Shown in pieces: positions 8,159-14,912 of a stretch of DNA of 26,095 bases. A model generated the notes under the pieces. That model worked only from the letters and a program-made list of their open reading frames with translations. It searched no databases and had not been told where the DNA came from. This DNA is from SFWF01 sp045539095 (lineage in GTDB: Bacteria > Bacillota > Clostridia > Oscillospirales > Acutalibacteraceae), in NCBI GenBank assembly GCA_045539095.1, contig JAZQER010000002.1:1-26095 (forward strand), written 5' to 3'. Both the position numbers and the translations under genes were made by a program. Numbering within the stretch: the stretch's first letter is position 1; each line of letters starts with the position of its first letter.

Positions 8159-9431
8159 GATATATGACAGTAAAAAAATCGAACTTTGCGAGATATTAAA
8201 GCGTGAAAATACGGCTTCAGGTGTTGAGGATATAGTATCGGAAATAATCGCCGATGTTCGCAAAAACGGCGATAGCGCGCTTTATAAGTATGCCGAAAAG
8301 TTCGATAAAGTAACCCTTTCTTCTCTTGAAGTTACAAAAGAAGAGATAGATGAGGCGTTGACTTTTGTTGAGCCTGAGTTTATCAAAATAATCAAGGAAG
8401 CAGCAGAAAATATCACTCTTTATCACAAAAATCAGCTAAACGACGGCTTTGAGATAAAGAAGAAAAACGGTATTGTCCTCGGACAAAAAGTGCTTCCTAT
8501 CGAGCACGCGGGACTTTACGTCCCCGGCGGCACCGCGGCATATCCTTCTACAGTTCTTATGGACTGCATTCCTGCCAAGATTGCAGGGGTTAGCGAGCTT
8601 TGCATCGCAACACCGCCCTCAAAAGACGGTAAGGTCAATCCCGTAATCCTTGCCGCGGCATCTATTGCAGGCGCAGACAGGATATTCAAAATGGGCGGAG
8701 CACAGGCTATAGCCGCTCTCGCCTACGGCACCCAGACCGTACCTAAGGTCGATAAGATAGTCGGACCCGGAAATGTCTTCGTAGCAGAGGCAAAGCGTCA
8801 GGTTTATGGCATTGTAAATATCGATATGATTGCAGGTCCGAGCGAGATTTTAGTTATCGCAGATAAGACCTGCAACCCAGTATTTGTCGCGGCAGACCTT
8901 TTATCACAAGCCGAGCACGACAAAAATGCTACGGCTGTACTTATTACCGAGAGCGAAGAGCTTGCAATAAAGGTACAGGCGGAGCTCGAGCGCCAGGTTG
9001 CACTGCTGCCCCGCGAAGAGATAGCCAGAACCTCTATTGACAACAATGGTAAAATAATAATAGTAGAAGATTTAAAGCAGGGAATTGAAATATCAAACGA
9101 GATTGCTCCCGAGCATCTGGAAATTTGCGTTGATGAGCCCTTTAAGTATTTAAATATGGTAAAGCACGCAGGCTCCATCTTCCTCGGAAAGATGTGTCCC
9201 GAAGCCTTGGGTGACTATTTCTCGGGAACCAACCACACTCTGCCCACAAATGGCACTGCGAGATTTTCAAGTCCTCTGTCGGTCGATGATTTTGTAAAGA
9301 AATCAGCTTATAGTTATTATACAGAAGCCGCGCTTTCAGAGGTTGCCCGAAAGGTTGCCTATTTTGCCGAAAAGGAAGGCCTTTCGGCACACGCAAGAAG
9401 CGCTACAGTCCGCATAAAAGGAGACATATAA
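8151..9431 (+). CDS. hisD: Histidinol dehydrogenase
   Basis: This 426-residue Zn-dependent NAD enzyme oxidises histidinol to histidine in two steps. Family landmarks are GPGNVFVAEAKRQVYG, IDMIAGPSEILVIAD, the catalytic Glu-His pair E321-H322 in IAPEHLEI, and GTNHTLPTNGTARFSS near the C-terminus. The start ATG 8151 lies inside the end of hisG (8-bp overlap), with AGAGG at 8137-8141. Position and length are normal for the family. Because the gene follows hisG and precedes hisC, the operon order does not follow the pathway order, as in many Firmicutes. Confidence 0.96.
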   Translation: MIKIYDSKKIELCEILKRENTASGVEDIVSEIIADVRKNGDSALYKYAEKFDKVTLSSLEVTKEEIDEALTFVEPEFIKIIKEAAENITLYHKNQLNDGFEIKKKNGIVLGQKVLPIEHAGLYVPGGTAAYPSTVLMDCIPAKIAGVSELCIATPPSKDGKVNPVILAAASIAGADRIFKMGGAQAIAALAYGTQTVPKVDKIVGPGNVFVAEAKRQVYGIVNIDMIAGPSEILVIADKTCNPVFVAADLLSQAEHDKNATAVLITESEELAIKVQAELERQVALLPREEIARTSIDNNGKIIIVEDLKQGIEISNEIAPEHLEICVDEPFKYLNMVKHAGSIFLGKMCPEALGDYFSGTNHTLPTNGTARFSSPLSVDDFVKKSAYSYYTEAALSEVARKVAYFAEKEGLSAHARSATVRIKGDI

Positions 9432-10496
9432 GTGAGTAGATTTTTAAGCACACGTTTTGCTGAACTTACCCCATATACTCCGGGAGAGCAGCCTCGAGAT
9501 CAGCAGTATATAAAACTCAATACAAACGAATCACCGTTCTCTCCGTCACCGCGTGTACTCGCGGCAATAAATTCCGACGAAGTTAGAAAGCTTAACCTCT
9601 ATCCCGACCCGACGGCAAGAGAGTTAACTAAAAAGTTTGCGGATTTTTATGGTGTCGACAGAAAAAACGTTATTCTTTCCAACGGTTCAGACGATATTTT
9701 AAACTTTGCCTTTATGGCATTTTGCGACAAGAATAACGGCGCGGTATTTCCGGAGATAAGCTACGGCTTTTATGAAGTGTTTGCTCACCTCGACGGTATC
9801 AAATATAAAAAGATACCGCTGAAAAATGATTTTTCTATCCACGCGCCCGACTATTATAATGCTGATGGTATGGTGGTAATAGCAAACCCAAACGCTCCCA
9901 CGGGACTTGCACTCTCGGTCGAGGAGATAGAAGAAATAGTAAAGAACAATCAACAAAATGTTGTTCTCATAGACGAGGCTTATGTGGATTTCGGAGCCCA
10001 GAGTGCCATAGAACTTACAAAGAGATATGACAATTTTTTAGTTGTCGGAACTTTTTCTAAGTCACGCTCCCTTGCCGGAGCCCGACTAGGCTTTGCTATC
10101 GGTCACGAGGAGCTGATTGCTGATCTTAATACAATAAAGTTTTCAACCAATCCCTATGATATTAACCGTCTGACTCAAGCTGCAGGAATTGCCGCTTTAG
10201 AGGATGCGGAGTATTACAAAGAGTGCAACAGAAATACTGCCGAAGTTCGCGAATATACCAAGCGTGAGTTCAAAAAGCGCGGCTTTGAAATGACCAATTC
10301 TCTTGCAAACTTTATCTTTGTTCGCTCAGATAAGATAAAAGGTTGGGACTATTATTTCTCCCTTAAAAATGAGGGCGTTTTAGTCCGCCATTTCTCGAGC
10401 GATAAGACTAAAGATTACGTTAGAATTACAATCGGCACCAAGGAACAAATGGATGCTTTGCTTGCTGCCACCGATAAAATACTCAGTGAGGTGTGA
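9432..10496 (+). CDS. hisC: Histidinol-phosphate aminotransferase
   Basis: This 354-residue fold-type I PLP aminotransferase converts imidazole-acetol phosphate to histidinol phosphate. The N-terminal LNTNESPFSPSP, the PNAPTG segment, the VLIDEAYVDF aspartate region and the Schiff-base lysine K210 in TFSKSRSLAGARLGF are all present. It starts with GTG at 9432, directly after the hisD stop. AAAGGAG (9417-9423) gives good spacing and there is no nearby in-frame ATG. It ends overlapping the region just before hisB. Confidence 0.95.
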   Translation: MSRFLSTRFAELTPYTPGEQPRDQQYIKLNTNESPFSPSPRVLAAINSDEVRKLNLYPDPTARELTKKFADFYGVDRKNVILSNGSDDILNFAFMAFCDKNNGAVFPEISYGFYEVFAHLDGIKYKKIPLKNDFSIHAPDYYNADGMVVIANPNAPTGLALSVEEIEEIVKNNQQNVVLIDEAYVDFGAQSAIELTKRYDNFLVVGTFSKSRSLAGARLGFAIGHEELIADLNTIKFSTNPYDINRLTQAAGIAALEDAEYYKECNRNTAEVREYTKREFKKRGFEMTNSLANFIFVRSDKIKGWDYYFSLKNEGVLVRHFSSDKTKDYVRITIGTKEQMDALLAATDKILSEV

Positions 10497-10498
10497 TT

Positions 10499-11086
10499 AT
10501 GAGAAAATATGAAATCACAAGAACAACCAATGAAACTGATATAACACTTGCTCTTTGCCTTGACGGAAACGGTGAGAGCGTTATTTCTTCGGGCAACGGC
10601 TTTATGGACCATATGCTGACTCTTTTTGCCCGTCACGGAGGTTTTGACCTTACGGTCAACTGTAAAGGTGATACCGAGGTCGATTTTCACCACTCGGCAG
10701 AGGATATCGGAATTTGTCTCGGTAAAGCTCTCGCCGCCGCGCTTGGCGATATGAAGGGAATCTGTCGCTACGGTCATATCATTCTGCCGATGGATGAGGC
10801 GCTTATTCTCGTCGCAGTCGATATTTCGGGCAGAAGCCACCTATCATTTGACTTACCCCTTCCGAGTAGCCGTGTCGGTTCTTTTGATACCGAGCTTGTC
10901 GAGGAGTTCTTTGAGGCATTTGTAAGAAATGCGGGCATTACCCTACATATTAAAGAGCTTGCGGGCTTAAATACCCACCATATAGTAGAGGGCTGCTTCA
11001 AGGCGGTTGGCAGAGTACTGAAAGCGGCAGTAGCAATTGATGCCGCCAATGCCGATAAGATTCCCTCAACCAAGGGAGTTTTATAA
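10499..11086 (+). CDS. hisB: Imidazoleglycerol-phosphate dehydratase
   Basis: This 195-residue enzyme dehydrates imidazoleglycerol phosphate to imidazole-acetol phosphate. The metal-binding His-rich motifs FMDHMLTLFARHGGFDL and HHSAEDIGICLG, and the C-terminal LNTHHIVEGCFKA, are clear. It is monofunctional: the N-terminal HAD phosphatase domain of the enterobacterial bifunctional HisB is absent, so histidinol-phosphate phosphatase must come from another gene. A GTG at 10493 could extend the frame by two codons, but it forms part of the GTGAGGTG ribosome site (10486-10493), so ATG 10499 is preferred. Confidence 0.96.
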   Translation: MRKYEITRTTNETDITLALCLDGNGESVISSGNGFMDHMLTLFARHGGFDLTVNCKGDTEVDFHHSAEDIGICLGKALAAALGDMKGICRYGHIILPMDEALILVAVDISGRSHLSFDLPLPSSRVGSFDTELVEEFFEAFVRNAGITLHIKELAGLNTHHIVEGCFKAVGRVLKAAVAIDAANADKIPSTKGVL

Positions 11087-11703
11087 TGATAGCAATAGTT
11101 GACTATTCGGTAGGCAACCTTTTCAGCCTTTCGTCCTCACTTAAAATGGTGGGTGCTGAGGCTGTGGTTACGGGGGAAGCCGATACGATAAGAAAAGCCG
11201 ATAAGATATTGCTTCCCGGTGTTGGCGCGTTTTCCGATGCTATCGCAAAGCTTCGCGCAACGGGGCTGGATAAGGTGATTGTAGAGGAAGCCGCTAACGG
11301 AAAGCCGCTTCTTGGTATTTGTCTTGGTATGCAGATGCTTTTTGAGAAGAGCTACGAATATGGCGAGCATGAGGGACTTGGACTTATTCCAGGCTCGGTA
11401 AAGCCGATTAAACCCGTAATTGGCGAGGGTCTCAAGGTGCCCCACATCGGCTGGAACGGCCTTATTTTTCCGAAAGACAAGCCGAAATCGGTGCTGTTTA
11501 AATATTTAAACGAGGGCGACTGTATGTATTTCGTCCATTCCTACTATGCCGCAGACTGTGAGGATTATGTCACATCAAAGGCTGAGTACGGCGGCATACT
11601 GACCGCATCTGCCGAAAACGGAAACGTTTACGGTATGCAGTTCCATCCCGAAAAAAGCGGAGAAAAGGGACTTTCAATACTTAAAGCATTTTGTGAGTTG
11701 TGA
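11086..11703 (+). CDS. hisH: Imidazole glycerol phosphate synthase, glutamine amidotransferase subunit
   Basis: This 205-residue class I glutaminase feeds ammonia through a tunnel to HisF. The catalytic triad is visible as C79 in GICLGMQMLF and H187 and E189 in GMQFHPEKSG. The start ATG 11086 shares one base with the hisB TAA (TAATG), and AAGGGAG is at 11072-11078. Its partner hisF lies two genes downstream, in the usual HAF order. Confidence 0.96.
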   Translation: MIAIVDYSVGNLFSLSSSLKMVGAEAVVTGEADTIRKADKILLPGVGAFSDAIAKLRATGLDKVIVEEAANGKPLLGICLGMQMLFEKSYEYGEHEGLGLIPGSVKPIKPVIGEGLKVPHIGWNGLIFPKDKPKSVLFKYLNEGDCMYFVHSYYAADCEDYVTSKAEYGGILTASAENGNVYGMQFHPEKSGEKGLSILKAFCEL

Positions 11704-11706
11704 TAT

Positions 11707-12423
11707 ATGAAAATTTTTCCAGCAATAGATTTATACGAGGGCAAAGCCGTCCGCCTTTACAAGGGCGACTATAACGATATGACCGTTTACAGCGAGCATC
11801 CCGAAAAAGTGGCTGAATATTTTAAAAATGCCGGCGCTGAGTTTATACATACAGTTGACCTCGAAGGTGCCCGTGATGGAAACACCCACAATATTGAAAC
11901 GGTAAAAATGATAATTAAGACAAGCGGCCTTAAAGTGCAGATAGGCGGCGGAGTCCGAAGCGAAGAGGTAATTCGGCGTTACCTCGACGCAGGCGTGCAC
12001 CGAGTTATCCTCGGCACTGCCGCCGCAACTAAACCCGAGTTCCTGGCTTTAATGGGCGCAAAATACGGTGAGCGTGTCGCTGTAGGATGCGACCTTAAAG
12101 ACGGCTATGTCGCGACAAAGGGCTGGCGTGAGACCACCACCGAAACAGGTGAGCAGTTTTTTCAGCGAGTATGCAAGCTCGGTATAAAGACAGTCATCTG
12201 TACCGATATCAGCCGTGACGGCGCAATGAAGGGTACAAATACCGAACTTTACAAGAGCCTGTCGCAAAAATTCCCGATAGATATAATCGCTTCGGGCGGT
12301 GTAACCGATATGAGTGACATTACAAGACTTCGTGACATGGGAATCTACGGCGCAATACTCGGTAAAGCCTTTTACACTGGTGCTATAGACCTTAAAACTG
12401 CAATTACGGAGGCGAAGCGATGA
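11707..12423 (+). CDS. hisA: ProFAR isomerase (phosphoribosylformimino-AICAR-phosphate isomerase)
   Basis: This 238-residue (beta-alpha)8 barrel enzyme opens the ribose ring of ProFAR to give PRFAR. The first catalytic Asp is D8 in FPAIDLYEGKAVRL. The two-fold repeated barrel is seen in the phosphate-binding glycine segments IGGGVRSEE and ASGGVTDM, and a CTDISRDGAMKGTN segment lies around residues 165-178. The ribosome site is weak, so translation is probably coupled to hisH, whose stop is 3 bp upstream. It ends in an ATGA overlap with hisF. Confidence 0.95.
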   Translation: MKIFPAIDLYEGKAVRLYKGDYNDMTVYSEHPEKVAEYFKNAGAEFIHTVDLEGARDGNTHNIETVKMIIKTSGLKVQIGGGVRSEEVIRRYLDAGVHRVILGTAAATKPEFLALMGAKYGERVAVGCDLKDGYVATKGWRETTTETGEQFFQRVCKLGIKTVICTDISRDGAMKGTNTELYKSLSQKFPIDIIASGGVTDMSDITRLRDMGIYGAILGKAFYTGAIDLKTAITEAKR

Positions 12424-13178
12424 TTACCAAAAGAATAATTCCTTGCCTCGATGTTAAGGACGGTAGGGTAGTAAAGGGAGTAAACTTTTTGGGACTTGCT
12501 GATGTATCGTCTCCTGTAAAGCTTGCCGAATTTTACTCAGAAAATGGAGCAGATGAGCTCGTTTTCTACGATATCACCGCTTCAAGTGAGGGAAGAAAGC
12601 TTTTTACAGACATCCTCTGCGAGGTTGCTTCAAAAATATTTATCCCACTAACTGTAGGTGGCGGAATCAACACTCTTGACGATTTTGATAGAGTTCTTAA
12701 ATGCGGTGCAGATAAGGTCAGCGTCAATTCGGGTGCAATCCGCAATCCCTCCATTATAGGAGAGGCGGCAAAGCGCTACGGGGACCAGTGCGTTGTCCTT
12801 TCTGCCGATATAAAGCGTGTTGACGGAAAATTCACCCTCTTTGCCAAGGGCGGCAGAGAAAACACAGGAATTGACGCTATCGAGTGGATAAAGCGAGGCG
12901 CAGACTCGGGAGCAGGAGAGATAGTTGTAAACAGTATCGACACCGACGGCGTTAAAAACGGCTTTGACCTTGAAATGTTAGAAGCGGCATGTAATGCAGT
13001 GTCTGTGCCGGTTATCGCTTCGGGAGGCGCAGGTGGAATTGACCATTTTAAAACCCTTTTTCACACTCTTCCGAAGGTCGATGCAGGACTTGCCGCATCT
13101 ATCTTCCACTTTGGAGAAGTAAGCATAAAAGACCTCAAAAATGAACTCGCCTTGGATGGCATTAATGTCAGGAGATAG
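12420..13178 (+). CDS. hisF: Imidazole glycerol phosphate synthase, cyclase subunit
   Basis: This 252-residue (beta-alpha)8 barrel uses ammonia from HisH to make imidazoleglycerol phosphate and AICAR. The catalytic aspartates are D11 in IIPCLDVKDGRVVKG and D130 in LSADIKRVDG. The phosphate-binding VGGGINTLDD and ASGGAGG segments are present. The start ATG 12420 overlaps the hisA stop, and GGAGG lies about 8 bp upstream. It is about the usual family length and no key residue is missing. Confidence 0.96.
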   Translation: MITKRIIPCLDVKDGRVVKGVNFLGLADVSSPVKLAEFYSENGADELVFYDITASSEGRKLFTDILCEVASKIFIPLTVGGGINTLDDFDRVLKCGADKVSVNSGAIRNPSIIGEAAKRYGDQCVVLSADIKRVDGKFTLFAKGGRENTGIDAIEWIKRGADSGAGEIVVNSIDTDGVKNGFDLEMLEAACNAVSVPVIASGGAGGIDHFKTLFHTLPKVDAGLAASIFHFGEVSIKDLKNELALDGINVRR

Positions 13179-13182
13179 AACA

Positions 13183-13833
13183 ATGATAAATATTGATGAA
13201 TTAAAATTTGATGAAAAGGGTCTTATCCCTGCAATAGTTGTTGACGCAACAAGCAAAAAGGTTCTGACCCTCGCGTATATGAATCGCGAAAGCCTCGAAA
13301 TAAGCATTAAGGAGCAGAAGACCTGCTTCTGGTCACGAAGCCGTCAGGAACTTTGGAGAAAAGGGGAGACTTCGGGCAACTTTCAGCATATTGTCAGCAT
13401 TACTGCCGACTGTGACAAGGATGCCATCACCGTACTCGTTAATAAAGAGGGCCCTGCATGTCACACGGGAACAGACTCCTGCTTTACAAATGCCGTATTC
13501 GAGAGCGATGAAAATCACGCTTTCTCTATTGACGGACTCTATTCGCTTTTAGAGGGTAGAAAAAAGGATAAGCCCGAGGGCTCATATACTACATACCTTT
13601 TTGAGAAAGGAATAGACAAGATACTCAAAAAGGTCGGTGAGGAATGCACTGAGGTAATTATCGCAGGTAAAGCCGACGATAAGGCTGAAACAATCTACGA
13701 AATAGCAGACCTTGCATATCATATAATGGTGCTTATGGTTGAAATGGGGATTTCGGTTGACGATATTAAAAAGGAACTTGCTTCCCGTCATATTATCGAC
13801 CATAAGATAAAACAGGAGAAAATGACAAAATAA
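13183..13833 (+). CDS. hisI: Bifunctional phosphoribosyl-AMP cyclohydrolase / phosphoribosyl-ATP pyrophosphatase
   Basis: This 216-residue HisIE fusion catalyses the second and third steps of the pathway. The N-terminal HisI domain (about residues 1-115) shows CFWSRSRQELWRKGETSGN from residue 48, DCDKDA at 76-81 and Zn-type cysteines C77, C93 and C100. The C-terminal HisE domain (about 130-216) shows the helical MazG-like EECTEVIIAGK and ADLAYHIMVLM. The frame opens earlier at ATG 13141, but that lies inside hisF. AGGAGA (13170-13175) is correctly spaced for ATG 13183. It is the last recognised his gene; no convincing terminator follows. Confidence 0.95.
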   Translation: MINIDELKFDEKGLIPAIVVDATSKKVLTLAYMNRESLEISIKEQKTCFWSRSRQELWRKGETSGNFQHIVSITADCDKDAITVLVNKEGPACHTGTDSCFTNAVFESDENHAFSIDGLYSLLEGRKKDKPEGSYTTYLFEKGIDKILKKVGEECTEVIIAGKADDKAETIYEIADLAYHIMVLMVEMGISVDDIKKELASRHIIDHKIKQEKMTK

Positions 13834-13880
13834 GCAGATGCTATAACGGAAGCTTTTTTACAGCACATAAACTTGTGATT

Positions 13881-13934
13881 GAAATGATAACTAAGCTAGA
13901 AAATGTTGACGGAGTTTTGAAATGATAACTAAAG
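13881..13934 (+). repeat. Short direct repeat upstream of the HAD gene, with a possible 13-codon leader ORF
   Basis: GAAATGATAACTAA occurs at 13881-13894 and again at 13919-13932, spanning the HAD start codon. The first copy opens a frame ATG 13884 to TGA 13925 encoding MITKLENVDGVLK. It ends in an ATGA overlap with the HAD start, whose protein also begins MITK. No ribosome site precedes the short ORF, so translation is doubtful. Confidence 0.4.
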
Positions 13935-14725
13935 AATCTCTTAAGAATATAAAGCTTTTTCTTTTTGATATGGACGGAACTCTATATCTCGGAGATAACC
14001 TTTTCGATTTCACTATCGAGTTGCTGGACACTATCAAAAGTGTCGGTGGCAGATATATGTTTATGACCAACAATTCGTCAAAGAGCGTTGCCGACTATAT
14101 AGAAAAGCTTGCAAAACTCGGAATAGAGAGCGCTTATGAAGACTTTATAACCTCCTCGCAAGCAACGGCTTTTTATCTGAAAAAGCATCACAGAGATTGC
14201 CGCCTTTATGTCTGCGGTACAGAGTCTTTAAAGGAGGAACTTCGTTCCCACGGATTTACTGTCACCGAAAATCTCGATGAGGTCGACTGTATCGTTATGG
14301 GAAATGACAACGAGCTTACCTTCAAAAAGCTTGAGGATGTATGTAAATTACTCCTTTCTCGCGAGCTTCCTTATATCGCCACCAACCCCGATTACGTCTG
14401 CCCGACCGAGTTCGGGAGCGTGCCCGATTGCGGAAGTATTTGCGATATGATATATAATTGCACTAAAAAACGTCCTATCTTTATCGGCAAGCCAGAAGCT
14501 TTGATGCCGACTCTTGCAATGGAGATGGCGGGCATTAAAAAGGAACATACAGCTGTTATAGGTGACCGTATTTACACTGATATTAAGAGCGGCCTGAATT
14601 CCGGAGCTCTAGCCGTCCTTGTTATGAGCGGAGAGACTACAAAGGAAATTTTAAACGAGTCGGCAGATAAGCCGGATTTAGTGCTCTTAGACTGTTCCGA
14701 GATTATTGAAACTATAAAGAAATAA
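13922..14725 (+). CDS. HAD-superfamily IIA (NagD-like) phosphatase; candidate missing histidinol-phosphatase
   Basis: This 267-residue HAD hydrolase has all four catalytic motifs. They are D16 and D18 in FLFDMDGTLYLG, T49 in FMTNNSS, K190 in FIGKPEAL, and D215 and D220 in IGDRIYTDIKSG. The C2-type cap between motifs II and III places it in subfamily IIA, with NagD, AraL and p-nitrophenyl phosphatases. Such enzymes are often broad-specificity sugar or nucleotide phosphatases. ATG 13922 has CGGAG a few bases upstream. The gene lies 88 bp after hisIE with no terminator between, and a strong terminator follows. The his operon has no histidinol-phosphate phosphatase gene, so this may supply that activity; this is inference. 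A housekeeping phosphatase role is equally possible. Confidence 0.85.
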   Translation: MITKESLKNIKLFLFDMDGTLYLGDNLFDFTIELLDTIKSVGGRYMFMTNNSSKSVADYIEKLAKLGIESAYEDFITSSQATAFYLKKHHRDCRLYVCGTESLKEELRSHGFTVTENLDEVDCIVMGNDNELTFKKLEDVCKLLLSRELPYIATNPDYVCPTEFGSVPDCGSICDMIYNCTKKRPIFIGKPEALMPTLAMEMAGIKKEHTAVIGDRIYTDIKSGLNSGALAVLVMSGETTKEILNESADKPDLVLLDCSEIIETIKK

Positions 14726-14728
14726 CCT

Positions 14729-14767
14729 ATTTACCCCGAAACAGATTTTGTTTCGGGGTAAATTTTT
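14729..14767 (+). terminator. Strong intrinsic terminator after the HAD gene and his operon
   Basis: TTTACCCCGAAAC (14730-14742) pairs perfectly with GTTTCGGGGTAAA (14750-14762), a 13-bp stem extendable to 14 bp, followed directly by TTTTT (14763-14767). It isolates the PFOR gene from the his operon. Confidence 0.93.
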
Positions 14768-14819
14768 GACAGAGAAGAATTATTTTGAAAAAATTGCTAA
14801 AATTTTAACGATTTACCTA

Positions 14820-14848
14820 TTTACAATTCAAATCAAAAGTAGTACAAT
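14820..14848 (+). promoter_or_regulatory. Promoter of the PFOR gene
   Basis: TTTACA (14820-14825) and TACAAT (14843-14848) have a 17-bp spacer. The expected start near 14855 gives a leader of about 58 nt. That leader carries a hairpin (GGGAATGTG 14860-14868 with TGCGTTCCC 14875-14883, including wobble pairs) before an optimal AAGGAGG (14897-14903). Confidence 0.75.
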
Positions 14849-14912
14849 ATACGATGTATGGGAATGTGGAAATCTGCGTTCCCGATTGACAAAATCAAGG
14901 AGGAAAACTTTC

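Noticed and set aside
13857..13885. A possible separate promoter for the HAD gene (TTTACA, 17 bp, TGAAAT)
   Set aside because: The -10 match is poor and lacks the usual TA---T pattern, so transcription from the his promoter is the simpler reading.
14748..14912. An N-terminal extension of the PFOR frame
   Set aside because: The extension starts inside the preceding terminator and runs through the promoter and ribosome site; family members begin at the MARKFKTMDG position.
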